Origin: Caldilineaceae bacterium
Lineage (GTDB): Bacteria > Chloroflexota > Anaerolineae > Caldilineales > Caldilineaceae
NCBI GenBank assembly: GCA_022821585.1
Contig: JAJEDI010000070.1
Span: forward strand, 1 to 64,000
Reading direction: 5' to 3'
DNA length: 64,000 nt
Every line of letters starts with the position of its first letter. The first letter of the stretch is position 1. The position numbers were made by a program, and so were the translations under genes. Positions 15,979-24,331 of the stretch are shown in pieces. The notes under the pieces are model-generated. The model had not been told where the DNA came from and searched no databases. It saw only the letters and a list, made by a program, of their open reading frames with translations.

Positions 15979-16089
15979 CACTAACCACTGACCACTAACC
16001 ACTGACCACTGACCACTGACCACTGACCACTGACCACTAACCACTGACCACTGACCACTGACCACTGACCACTGACCACTGACTACTGC
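15979..16089. repeat. Long ACCACTG heptanucleotide array
   Basis: About 15 tandem copies of ACCACTG/ACCACTA fill the gap between the radical SAM stop and the leader of the binding protein, overlapping the radical SAM stop codon. The period is 7 bases, so it is not a CRISPR. It is the longest member of a heptamer family scattered at gene ends in this window. Confidence 0.85.
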
Positions 16090-17963
16090 AGTTCCCCTTC
16101 CTCCGGCACCAGCCACGGCGGATGCGCAAGATGCTGCTCGCTCAGATGGCTGGCATAAAGGAAGCGGTAGACGTCACTGATATAGAACTGCGGATAACGC
16201 TTGGGCGGCAGTGACTCCAGGAACCTGTCATGTACCATCTCCGCCATCTGCTCGCTCATGCCCGCACTCACTTCAAAGTCGAAATAGATGGCTAGGTCCT
16301 TCGACGGATCCTCGATCACCCGCTTTACGCCGAAAGATTCCGGATACTTGTGCGCCGGCGAGTCCCGCTCCATCAGAAACGTGCCCATCGCCGCCGAATG
16401 GATGTACGCCTTGTGCCCGTACAGGAAGTTGACCGTCTCCTGCGCGTCCTCGATCGTCTCTCCCGGAAACCCGAAAAAGAAAAACGTATGGTTCCAGATT
16501 CCCGCCGTCGCACTCTCCTTCAGTATTCGGCTCATATGCGGCAGCTGCGTACCCTTGATCATATGGTCGATGATCGCCGCCGACGCGCTCTCCAGGCCGA
16601 ACAGGATCATCCTGCACCCGCCCGCGCCCATATCCTGCAGCAGCTGCCCTGAGATCACCTTCTCAAATCGCACGCAACCGCCCCAATGCAACGTCTCCGG
16701 ACGCTCGCTCATAATCTTCGAAAGATCGCGCAGATTGCGCGGCGTCACCGCCTCGTCCGAAAAGAAGATATGCTTCACCCCGTACTTTTCGTACAGGGCC
16801 AGCATCTGCTCCGCCAGCTCCTGCGCCCGCAGCTGGCTGAACGACTCCGGCTCTCCGTAGCCCACGTTGCAGAACGCGCACTTGCCAAAATAACAGCCCC
16901 GCGCCGTCAGCAGCGGCAACGCCAGCTCCGGTGCCAGGTAGCGGTCCAGCGGCAGCCCGTCAAAGTCCGGCATCGGCAAGTTCGCGATCTTCTCCGGCTC
17001 CTTGCGCTCGTTGACCCGGATCCGGCTGCCCTCTTTGTAGATCAGGTTCGGAATGCCCGCCAGGCTCTCGCCGTCCGCCACCGCCCTGGCCAGCTGCAGC
17101 AGCGGCACCTCACCGTCAAACACAATCGCGCTGTCGATCAACTCAAACAGCGCCGGCGCCTCCGGAAACTGTGCCCGCAGCATGCTGACGTGCGGTCCGC
17201 CCACCGTTACGTGGCAGTCCAGCCCCGCCTCCTTGACCAGATAAGCCGCCGTCAGCCCCGGCAGCATCTGCGCCATCGACGGGATCGAAATCCCGACCAC
17301 GTCCGGCTTCTCCCGCACAATATCCGGAAGCAGCAGACGTCGGTAAATGTCCAAAAACATATTGTGCTGGTCGTCGCGCACACCGTGGAGGAGAAAACGG
17401 CTGTTGTCGGGGGGGCCGGCGGAGTCATACCCCTGAAAGTGCAGGCTCGCCGGGTGAAAAGGTAAATTCGCGATCTCGAGACAGTCGAGCAGGGTACCCA
17501 ACATTTCGAGACCAATGGGGCCGTCGTAAAAGGCCGAAGAGCGAATACCGGACTTGGCCCGCTCCACCTGTTTCGCCAGGCGCGGGCCTACCTCCAATGC
17601 CCAGCGAATCCTCTCCGGACTTGCGCCCTCAGGCCCCGGCACCTGCCTGTGCCCCCTGCCTGCAGAGCCCTTCTTGCGCCGCAGCTGTGCCAACGCGCCC
17701 GTCAAATAGCGCCGGCTCAAAATCTCGTCAAAGACCTCGACGTTCAGATCCCGCTGGATAACCTCGACGCCCTCCTGCCGCAGATAAGCCGTCAGCGTCG
17801 GCAACGCCAGATGCGGCATCGTCGGCGTCCAGTTCGGCGGGAAAAGCAGCATCACCTTGGGCCGCTTCTTGACCCCGTTCTGCGGCCCATTCCTCTCGCC
17901 CAACAGGCCAAGCTCTTCCAACTCGATTTTAAATTGCCCGCCGGATTCGATGTTGTTTTCCAT
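16083..17963 (-). CDS. B12-binding-type radical SAM protein in a transporter cluster
   Basis: The protein has 626 residues. The N-terminal part (about 35-290) has the fold signature of a cobalamin-binding domain (VMLLFPPNWTPTMPHLALP, later VVGISIPSMAQ and VTVGGPHVS), but no DxHxxG motif is visible, so base-off B12 binding is uncertain. The radical SAM domain starts at C357-x4-C362-x2-C365 (GCYFGKCAFC), one residue longer than the classic CX3CX2C. FGLES and FFFGFPGETIEDAQET are typical later motifs. The start is ATG 17963; a GTG at 17999 would add 12 residues, and neither has an ideal binding site. It lies between the DppF-type ATPase and the binding protein, all on one strand. Class B methyltransferase-like or peptide-modifying chemistry is possible; the substrate is unknown. 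Confidence 0.85.
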   Translation of the reverse strand: MENNIESGGQFKIELEELGLLGERNGPQNGVKKRPKVMLLFPPNWTPTMPHLALPTLTAYLRQEGVEVIQRDLNVEVFDEILSRRYLTGALAQLRRKKGSAGRGHRQVPGPEGASPERIRWALEVGPRLAKQVERAKSGIRSSAFYDGPIGLEMLGTLLDCLEIANLPFHPASLHFQGYDSAGPPDNSRFLLHGVRDDQHNMFLDIYRRLLLPDIVREKPDVVGISIPSMAQMLPGLTAAYLVKEAGLDCHVTVGGPHVSMLRAQFPEAPALFELIDSAIVFDGEVPLLQLARAVADGESLAGIPNLIYKEGSRIRVNERKEPEKIANLPMPDFDGLPLDRYLAPELALPLLTARGCYFGKCAFCNVGYGEPESFSQLRAQELAEQMLALYEKYGVKHIFFSDEAVTPRNLRDLSKIMSERPETLHWGGCVRFEKVISGQLLQDMGAGGCRMILFGLESASAAIIDHMIKGTQLPHMSRILKESATAGIWNHTFFFFGFPGETIEDAQETVNFLYGHKAYIHSAAMGTFLMERDSPAHKYPESFGVKRVIEDPSKDLAIYFDFEVSAGMSEQMAEMVHDRFLESLPPKRYPQFYISDVYRFLYASHLSEQHLAHPPWLVPEEGELQ

Positions 17964-18024
17964 TTCCGGTCGTTGCCGTCGCCCCTCCAACCTCCACACT
18001 ACCAGTTAGGATTCGTAGCTCTGC

Positions 18025-19110
18025 CTATCCGACCCCTGCCAACTCCAACTCGCCCGCATAGTGGCAGCGCACGAAGTGGCCCTGCTCCACCTCCCGCAAC
18101 TCCGGCGTCTCCTCCATACAGCGGTCGTTGTCATTGTAAAGACAGCGCGGGTGGAAATAGCAGCCGCTCGGCGGGTTCGCCGGGTCCGCCACGTCACCCT
18201 CCAGCACGATCGGTTCCGCCCGGTCGCGAGGGTCCGGCTTCGGCACCGACGACAGAAGCGCCTCCGTATACGGATGCATCGGGTTCTGATACAGCACCTC
18301 TGTACGCGCGCTCTCCACGAGCATGCCAACGTACATCACCGCCACCCGATCGCTGATATGCTCCACCACACTCAGATCGTGCGCAATGAACAGGTACGTA
18401 AGGTCGAACTCCTCCTGCAGGTCCTGCAGCAGATTGAGGATCTGCGCCTGCACCGACACATCCAGCGCCGACACCGGCTCGTCAAGGACGATCAACTGCG
18501 GGTTCAATGCCAGCGCCCGCGCCACGCCGATACGCTGCCGCTGCCCGCCGCTGAACGCGTGCGGGTAGCGGTTCAGATACTCGGGTCGCAGCCCCACCAC
18601 CCGCAGCAGTTCGGACACCCGGTCCTCCAACTCCTGCCCCTTCGCGATCTCGTTAACCAGCAGAGGCTCGCCCACGTTCTGTAGCAGATTCATGCGCGGG
18701 TTCAGCGAGGAATAGGGGTCCTGAAACACCATCTGCATGTTGCGCCGCAGCCGTTTCAGCTGCTGGTTATCCACTTTGGCGATATTGACCTCCCCCAGTT
18801 CCTGGTCTTCGAACCAGATATCGCCTGCCGTGGGCGGAAACGCATGCATGATCAAACGGCCTGTCGTTGTCTTGCCGCAACCGCTCTCCCCCACCAGGCC
18901 CAGAGTCTCGCCCGACCGCACGTAGAAATTCACTCCGTCTACCGCTTTCACCTGGCCAACCGTGCGCGAGAAGAAGCCCTTCTGAATCGGGAACCACTTC
19001 CTCAGATCAGAGACTTCAAGAAGCGCATCATGCCGTCGCGTGCTGATCTCTTCCTGTTCAGTTTCGGTCTGTTCAATTTCAACTACAGACTCGCTGTCGT
19101 TCTGAGACAA
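18025..19110 (-). CDS. DppF/OppF-type ABC transporter ATPase, TTG start
   Basis: The ATPase has 361 residues. Motifs are Walker [11 protein letters not shown]-loop [13 protein letters not shown], signature [15 protein letters not shown], Walker [13 protein letters not shown] and switch AHDLSVVEH. The C-terminal oligopeptide domain has four cysteines ([16 protein letters not shown]). The start is TTG 19110: AGGAGGT at 19117-19123 sits 6 bases upstream, and the protein length then matches its paralogue at 26668 (363 residues). A longer frame to 19404 reads through the next gene region and is rejected. The gene follows the three-helix membrane protein. No DppD partner is nearby. Confidence 0.9.
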   Translation of the reverse strand: MSQNDSESVVEIEQTETEQEEISTRRHDALLEVSDLRKWFPIQKGFFSRTVGQVKAVDGVNFYVRSGETLGLVGESGCGKTTTGRLIMHAFPPTAGDIWFEDQELGEVNIAKVDNQQLKRLRRNMQMVFQDPYSSLNPRMNLLQNVGEPLLVNEIAKGQELEDRVSELLRVVGLRPEYLNRYPHAFSGGQRQRIGVARALALNPQLIVLDEPVSALDVSVQAQILNLLQDLQEEFDLTYLFIAHDLSVVEHISDRVAVMYVGMLVESARTEVLYQNPMHPYTEALLSSVPKPDPRDRAEPIVLEGDVADPANPPSGCYFHPRCLYNDNDRCMEETPELREVEQGHFVRCHYAGELELAGVG

Positions 19111-19116
19111 TGCGCT

Positions 19117-19123
19117 ACCTCCT
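19117..19123 (-). promoter_or_regulatory. Strong ribosome binding site deciding a TTG start
   Basis: AGGAGGT on the minus strand, 6 bases before TTG 19110. It is the best Shine-Dalgarno match in the transporter region and fixes the start of the DppF-type ATPase. Confidence 0.8.
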
Positions 19124-19187
19124 GCGAAACTGGATTTTCGGCCGGGAGAGGGGGAACTCCATGTGCAGGCGTCGCCTGCAGAGCCGG

Positions 19188-19571
19188 TCAAAATAGAAGG
19201 AAATCTCTGATGTTTCTGTAGTAAAGCGCTCCCGCCGCCGCGCCAATCAACGCCAACTCGACCGACAGTACAGTCAGGTAGGCGCTGAGCAAACGCCCCT
19301 TGCTCCGCGAACGCCGCAAGTAGCCCTCGATCATAAACATGCCCACGATCAAGACCATACCCAAAACAAAGATCGACCACACCCTGTAAGCGCGCAGGTG
19401 CCACGGATTCACCCGCAGAAATAGCACCACCTCCAGGATCTCGTGCAGCAGCAGGATCAGCGCAAGCCCCAACGCGAAACTGAGAAACCAGATTACGTAA
19501 TGCGATACCTGTCTTCCTGCCTGCTTAAAGACATCAATGACAGATTCAGTTTCAGAGGGCAGTCTGTCCAT
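19188..19571 (-). CDS. Three-helix small membrane protein linked to DppF ATPase (a)
   Basis: The protein has 127 residues with predicted membrane helices at about 25-51, 61-85 and 93-117. It resembles the 125-residue protein at 27756-28133, strongest in the second and third helices: [20 protein letters not shown] here against [20 protein letters not shown] there. A charged residue and NYLR/GYLR end the second helix in both. No known family was recognised. The ATG at 19571 lacks a clear ribosome binding site. It lies directly upstream of the DppF-type ATPase (77-base gap), while the paralogue lies directly downstream of the other DppF-type ATPase. A transporter accessory subunit is inferred. 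Confidence 0.72.
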   Translation of the reverse strand: MDRLPSETESVIDVFKQAGRQVSHYVIWFLSFALGLALILLLHEILEVVLFLRVNPWHLRAYRVWSIFVLGMVLIVGMFMIEGYLRRSRSKGRLLSAYLTVLSVELALIGAAAGALYYRNIRDFLLF

Positions 19572-19802
19572 AGAGAGCGCGCCGGTAGAGTCTTCGACGA
19601 CACAAAGTCATCAAGAGCGGTGCAGCAGATTGTACTTGAAAAGCTCCCAATACGCCAATTCAACCCGACAGAATGTGAGACTATTCTCAAAACGACGCAG
19701 CCCCGACTCAATCCTCCCCCCGAGTGAGGCAACCGAAGTCTTTTTCCTCCCCTGACTCCTCTCCCCACCCTTTTCCCTGGCCCCTAACCCCTTGCCCCTA
19801 CT

Positions 19803-19886
19803 CCCTGCATTTCCGGGCGGTCGGGCCTATTCGGCCCTCCCTTGTGGGGGGGCTCCGCCCCCGCAACGCCCCCTCTCCTACAACAT
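19803..19886. repeat. GC-rich double-hairpin repeat, copy 2
   Basis: It matches 51-130. The first hairpin GGGCC/GGCCC is at 19823-19837 with loop tattc, and a second G-run/C-run hairpin follows at about 19845-19862. It ends caacgccccctctcctac. Confidence 0.7.
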
Positions 19887-19956
19887 GCCTGGCCGACCTG
19901 GTGTCGATATTCGTAACAGGTCCCCAATCGAAAGAGTCCCGCCAGTCCCACCAAAT

Positions 19957-19985
19957 CCCCGTAGGGGCACCCCTTGTGGGTGCCC
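19957..19985. repeat. GGGCACCC hairpin, solo core
   Basis: Perfect GGGCACCC/GGGTGCCC hairpin with CTTGT loop (19965-19985), preceded by CCCCGTAG. It is the same core as in 10730-10905 and 44637-44745 but without their flanks. Confidence 0.75.
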
Positions 19986-20207
19986 AGGCCTGCCCTTCGC
20001 CCTCTTCAAAGCCCGAAGACCACTTCAGCCGCCGTTGCCATGAATTCCACCTGCCATACTGTTTCCATCCCAAATGTGGACCGAACCTCGAAATTCCAGG
20101 GCAAATGCACCAAAATCAGTGATATAATAGCCTTGTACCGATAAGACATATAGTCATCGCTGAGCGCCTATCGTCATTGAGATCCCATGACTCCCGCTGG
20201 CAGGGAA

Positions 20208-20243
20208 TCTGTAGGCGTATGAGAGACCTGGGGAGCCTACAGA
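20208..20243. other. Hairpin in noncoding region, possible structured RNA
   Basis: TCTGTAGGC (20208-20216) pairs perfectly with GCCTACAGA (20235-20243) around an 18-base loop, about 80 bases after a plus-strand TATAAT (20124-20129) that lacks a good -35 box. There is no T tract. An RNA gene is only a possibility. Confidence 0.3.
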
Positions 20244-20722
20244 CGCCCGAAAGCCTGTTAACCTAGTACTCAGCAAAGACAGCGAGGAAACGTGTACGAA
20301 TACAGGCGTCAAAGTCCAAAATAGGAAAACTGCCCGCTCTGACCCGACTTAACCCGACCTGAACCGTCCCGATTCGACGCCCTGCCCCGCACCGCCAGCT
20401 GACCGGCACGAGTCTGTCGAAATCGAGACTCGTTGAGAGGTTGCCGGAACCGGGGAACTGACTCCGGAATCGGAAAAACTGATGCAAAAGCGTAACGACA
20501 ACAAGGACCGCGAAAAAAATTATACCCGCTTCTACCCAACTTTCCCGCCATTTCCGCTAATTCCGCCATATTCCCGCCAAAACACGACCCGCCATGTAAA
20601 GGTTCGTACAACTCTCGCACAACCCGCGCCGACAATGGTATGAGAACCCCGGCGCCAGCCAAGCTCAAATCACAGCCCATCACATGAATCACAAGAACTG
20701 CAGTCCAGACAACCCGCAAACT

Positions 20723-20779
20723 CTCGTAAACGCTCGTCCATCTCTCGTAAACGCACGTACATCTCTCGCAAACGCTCGT
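20723..20779. repeat. Helically phased CTCGT array B
   Basis: CTCGT or one-base variants (CACGT at 20754, CTCGC at 20765) at 20723, 20733, 20744, 20754, 20765 and 20775: spacing 10, 11, 10, 11, 10. Similar following text (ggagaca, catcc, gaa.tcc) links this array and array C as about 140-bp tandem units. Confidence 0.7.
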
Positions 20780-20865
20780 CCGACCACATCCGCACCGGGA
20801 GACAAGCCGCATCCCGAAAATCCAAAACAATCCGGCAAATCCTGATTCAGACAATCTGCCCAACG

Positions 20866-20911
20866 CTCGTAAACTCTCGTCATCTCTCGTCATCTCTCGT
20901 GTATCGCTCGT
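20866..20911. repeat. Helically phased CTCGT array C
   Basis: CTCGT at 20866, 20876, 20886, 20896 and 20907: spacing 10, 10, 10, 11. It lies about 280 bases upstream of the binding-protein start and 100 bases upstream of its likely promoter. Confidence 0.7.
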
Positions 20912-21009
20912 ACAACCACGCCCGATCCAGGAGACACCCACCATCCTGTGAATCCCGATACAGACATCCCGCAATGATCACAGAGCGGACGACTCCACCC
21001 CTCTCCAGT

Positions 21010-21038
21010 TTGGATTTCACTCCGATTCAAGCTATAAT
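21010..21038 (+). promoter_or_regulatory. Likely promoter of transporter cluster 2
   Basis: A perfect TATAAT at 21033-21038 with TTGGAT 17 bases upstream (21010-21015, only three of six -35 bases matching), 154 bases before the ATG of the binding-protein gene. The leader between has small palindromes (for example CAGCGCTG) but no recognised riboswitch. Confidence 0.5.
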
Positions 21039-21192
21039 GCGCCCGCCCTCACTTCAAATTGCGCTCAACCCGTAGCGCAGCAATGCATTCAACACAGCGC
21101 TGTAGCAACGCGGCAGTAGCGCACTTATCACTGTCCTGCTTTTGCTTACCAAAGCCTGACCTTAGGCAAAAAACATCATAAGGAGAAAGTCA

Positions 21193-23217
21193 ATGCAGCA
21201 ACAGAAACCAATCCGCCTATTTGCAATGCTGCTCATCGCTATCTTGGCAGTAGGCGTCCTCGCGGCCTGCGGTGGCCCGGAACCGGCTGCCCCCGCCGAG
21301 GAAGCTGCCGCCTCAGACGATTCCGGCGAAGAAATGGCAGCCGACGACGGCGTCAGCCCCAACCAGGCTCCCGAGTTTCAGGATATGGTTCGCAACGGCG
21401 AACTGCCACCCCTGGCTGAGCGTCTGCCGGTCAACCCAGCCATCGTCGAGCCGGTTGACAGCATCGGACAGTACGGCGGCACCTGGAATACGGCCCTCGT
21501 CGGCGGCTCCGATACAGCCTGGCTGGTCCGCACCGTCAGCTATATTCACCTCATGGGTTGGTCACCGCAGTGGGAAGGCGTTGTCCCCAATGCGGCCGAA
21601 AGTGTCTCCGCCAGTGCCGACGCCAGCGAATACACCTTCACTTTCAGAGAAGGAATGAAGTGGTCCGACGGCGAGCCCTTCACCGCTCACGACCTCGCCT
21701 TCTGGTGGAATGACCAGATCCTGAATGAAGATCTGAGCCCAGGCGGGACGCCTGGCTGGATGAGGGCCGGAGAGGCCGACGCAATCTTCGAGGCGGTCGA
21801 CGACCACACCCTCAAGATCACCTTTGATGCCCCCAACGGTCTCTTCCTGCAGAACCTGGCCACCCCCAGCGGCAGCATCTTCACCCGTGTTCCCAAGCAC
21901 TACTGCTCCCAGTTCCACGTGGATTACAACACCGAGAATCTCGACGAACTGATCGCAGAAAACAACGCCAACGACTGGGTGAATCTCTACCAGATGAAAT
22001 GCGCCAGCGTGCCTGGCACACCCTCCGACTCGCGCTGGTTCAACGCCGATCTGCCCACCCTGATGCCCTGGAAAGTAACAGTGGCGTATGGCGAAGGCTC
22101 CCAGTTGATCCTGGAACGCAATCCTTACTTCTGGAAGGTGGATACCGAAGGCAATCAGCTGCCCTACATCGACCGCGTCGTCTATGACATCCTCGAAGAC
22201 CGCGAAGTCCTCCTGCTGAAAGTGCTCAACGGCGAAATCGACATGATGAGCCGTCACTTCAATACCAATGACAACAAAGCCGTTATCGCCGACAATCGCG
22301 AACCAGGAGAATACGAATTCTTCGAGACGCGCAGCATCGGCAATACCACCGGGTTCCACTTCAACCTGAACCACAAAGATGAGCGCATGCGCGAAATCTT
22401 CAACGACAAGAACTTCCGTATCGCCATGTCCCACTGCCTCAACCGCCAGGAGATCATCGATGTACTTTACATCGGCCAGGGCGAACCGATGCAGAGCGCC
22501 ATTCCCAAGGACATGGCAGAGTTCTACGACGAAGAGTGGTATTCGCTCTATACCGAGTTCGACCAGGCTCTTGCCCACCAGTACCTGGCAGACGCTGGAA
22601 TGACCGAACGGGACGCAGACGGCTACTTCCTCGGCCCGGACGGTGAGCCGCTATCTTTCGTCGTGCAGGCCACCGAGGCCTTTGGCTTCCATGACCGCGC
22701 CGAAATGGCGGTCAACCAGTGGCAGGACTGCGGCGTCAACGCGCAGCTGAGCATCATCGACCGTACGCTCCTCTACCAGCGCAAAGATGCCAACGAGCAT
22801 GATGTACACGTCTGGGGCGCCGCCACCGGCCCGCAGATCTTCCTCGACCCGCGTCACTTCTTCCCCTTCAGCCGCGAGTCCACCTTCGCACAGGCCTGGG
22901 TGACTTGGCGCACCAACCCCAGTGGCGCTGGCGCCATGACGCAGCCGGAAGAACCGCCGGACATCGTCAAGCACCAGATGGATCTGTATGCACAAATCCT
23001 TTCCTCCGGAGATCAGGCCAAGCAGATCGAGCTGATGAAGGAGATCCTGTCGATCGCGAAGGACCAGTTCTACGTGATCGGCACCTCTTCCAGCCCTCCG
23101 GGTTACGGCATCGTCAAGAACAACTTCCACAACGTGCCGACCTCTATGCCGGGTTCATGGCAGTATCCGACTCCGGCCCCGACGCAGCCTGAGCAGTATT
23201 GGATCAGTGGTGAATAG
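21193..23217 (+). CDS. Family-5 ABC substrate-binding lipoprotein (Sec type)
   Basis: The protein has 674 residues. It is the only one of the four binding proteins with an ordinary Sec lipoprotein signal: basic start, hydrophobic core FAMLLIAILAVGVLAAC with Cys26, and no twin arginine. The linker is Ala/Glu-rich, followed by the shared MVRNGELPPLAERLPVNP segment and an SBP_bac_5 core with FTFREGMKWSDGEPFT. The C-terminus ends TPAPTQPEQYWISGE. The ATG is preceded by AAGGAG. It is first gene of the only complete importer in the window (binding protein, B, C, D, F, small membrane protein), and a perfect 18-bp stem-loop follows it. Confidence 0.92.
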   Translation: MQQQKPIRLFAMLLIAILAVGVLAACGGPEPAAPAEEAAASDDSGEEMAADDGVSPNQAPEFQDMVRNGELPPLAERLPVNPAIVEPVDSIGQYGGTWNTALVGGSDTAWLVRTVSYIHLMGWSPQWEGVVPNAAESVSASADASEYTFTFREGMKWSDGEPFTAHDLAFWWNDQILNEDLSPGGTPGWMRAGEADAIFEAVDDHTLKITFDAPNGLFLQNLATPSGSIFTRVPKHYCSQFHVDYNTENLDELIAENNANDWVNLYQMKCASVPGTPSDSRWFNADLPTLMPWKVTVAYGEGSQLILERNPYFWKVDTEGNQLPYIDRVVYDILEDREVLLLKVLNGEIDMMSRHFNTNDNKAVIADNREPGEYEFFETRSIGNTTGFHFNLNHKDERMREIFNDKNFRIAMSHCLNRQEIIDVLYIGQGEPMQSAIPKDMAEFYDEEWYSLYTEFDQALAHQYLADAGMTERDADGYFLGPDGEPLSFVVQATEAFGFHDRAEMAVNQWQDCGVNAQLSIIDRTLLYQRKDANEHDVHVWGAATGPQIFLDPRHFFPFSRESTFAQAWVTWRTNPSGAGAMTQPEEPPDIVKHQMDLYAQILSSGDQAKQIELMKEILSIAKDQFYVIGTSSSPPGYGIVKNNFHNVPTSMPGSWQYPTPAPTQPEQYWISGE

Positions 23218-23229
23218 CGACAAGTAAGC

Positions 23230-23271
23230 AAAGAGGAGTGGGGAGCGTTCACTCGCTCCCCACTCCTCTTT
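23230..23271 (+). promoter_or_regulatory. Intergenic stem-loop between binding protein and permease (cluster 2)
   Basis: A perfect 18-bp stem (23230-23247 with 23254-23271) and 6-base loop, 12 bases after the binding-protein stop and 30 bases before the permease ATG. Only four T occur at its 3' side, so partial termination or mRNA protection is more likely than full termination. Confidence 0.8.
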
Positions 23272-23300
23272 TGCAGTTCCACTACCGATAAGGCCTTTCC

Positions 23301-24287
23301 ATGCTTCAATTCCTTCTGCGCCGATTGCTCTACATGGTTCCGACCTTGCTCGCAATTTCAATCGTCGCATTCGTCATCATTCAATTGCCTCCCGGTGACT
23401 TTCTCACAACCATGGTGGCAGCGATGGCTGCGCAGGATGAAGATATGGATCAGGCCGCCATGGCCGCCCTGGAAGAGCAATATGGGCTCGGTCAGCCGGT
23501 GCACATTCAGTACCTCAAGTGGATGCAGGGCATCGTGACCAGGGGCGATTTTGGTGACTCTTTTGGCTGGAACAAACCGGTCTCCGAACTGGTTTGGGGG
23601 CGCCTGGCTTTGACCTTCGTCCTGTCACTGGCCAGCCTCCTGTTCGTCTGGGTCGTGGCATTCCCTATTGGCATCTATTCAGCCGTCAAACAGTATTCGA
23701 TCGGCGACTACTTCGCCACCTTTATCGGCTTTCTCGGCCTCGCCACGCCCAATTTTCTCTTGGCACTTATCCTGATGTACATCGCCTTCAAATTCTTTAA
23801 TCAGAGCGTGGGCGGCCTCTTCTCACCTGAATATCAGGAAGCACCCTGGACTTGGGGAAGGGTGGCAGACCTCTTTGCCCATCTGTGGGTACCGGTCGTG
23901 ATTATCGGTACTGCCGGCACCGCCAGCCTCATTCGCATCATGCGCGCCAACCTGCTCGATGAACTCCGCAAACCCTATGTCGTGACAGCCCGCGCTAAGG
24001 GTCTCCCGGAATGGAGGCTCCTCTTCAAATATCCCGTGCGCGTCGCACTCAATCCTTTCGTAAGTACCGTCGGCTGGGTCCTGCCCACTCTCGTTTCAGG
24101 CGCAGCTATCGTTTCCATCGTGTTGAGCCTGCCGACCACAGGCCCCCTTTTGATCCGCGCACTCCTGCAGCAGGACATGTACTTGGCGGCAAGTTTCATC
24201 ATGTTGCTGAGCATTCTGACCGTCATCGGCACGCTGGTTTCCGACCTCCTGCTCGCCTGGCTGGATCCCCGCATCCGCATGGAGTAA
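23301..24287 (+). CDS. DppB/OppB-type ABC transporter permease
   Basis: This is a 328-residue inner-membrane importer subunit. IIQLPPGDFLTTMVAAMAAQ follows the first helix; the coupling motif YVVTARAKGLPEWRLLFKYP is near 235-254; the end is LDPRIRME. The start is ATG 23301 with AAGG 8 bases upstream. It is separated from the DppC-type permease by 44 bases, and the gene order B-C-D-F is canonical. It is somewhat more distant from the other two B subunits in the window than they are from each other. Confidence 0.93.
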   Translation: MLQFLLRRLLYMVPTLLAISIVAFVIIQLPPGDFLTTMVAAMAAQDEDMDQAAMAALEEQYGLGQPVHIQYLKWMQGIVTRGDFGDSFGWNKPVSELVWGRLALTFVLSLASLLFVWVVAFPIGIYSAVKQYSIGDYFATFIGFLGLATPNFLLALILMYIAFKFFNQSVGGLFSPEYQEAPWTWGRVADLFAHLWVPVVIIGTAGTASLIRIMRANLLDELRKPYVVTARAKGLPEWRLLFKYPVRVALNPFVSTVGWVLPTLVSGAAIVSIVLSLPTTGPLLIRALLQQDMYLAASFIMLLSILTVIGTLVSDLLLAWLDPRIRME

Positions 24288-24331
24288 CGACGGCAAGTTT
24301 TCGCGGAGAGTGAGGGAAGAAGGAACTATCT

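Larger units (their letters stand above)
19572..21192. other. Long noncoding region between divergent transporter clusters
   Basis: At 1.6 kb this is the largest gene-free stretch. It holds a GC-rich repeat (19803-19886), a GGGCACCC hairpin (19957-19985), a TATAAT at 20124-20129 followed by a 9-bp stem (20208-20243), two phased CTCGT arrays, and a likely promoter for the binding protein at 21193. A 221-codon open frame here is Cys/Arg-rich, built partly from the repeats, and not believed to be a gene. Confidence 0.6.

Noticed and set aside
15979..16089. Possible CRISPR array
   Set aside because: Unit is 7 bases with no spacers; it is a simple tandem repeat.
19111..19404. N-terminal extension of the DppF-type ATPase
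   Set aside because: Adds residues unlike the paralogue and overlaps the three-helix gene in another frame; TTG 19110 has an ideal ribosome binding site.
20309..20974. 221-codon minus-strand frame in the noncoding hub
   Set aside because: Cys/Arg-rich, partly encoded by the CTCGT arrays (repeating VYER-type peptides), no ribosome binding site or known domain.
21562..22578. 338-codon minus-strand frame
   Set aside because: Antisense to the binding-protein gene at 21193; Val/Gly/Asp-rich, no domain.
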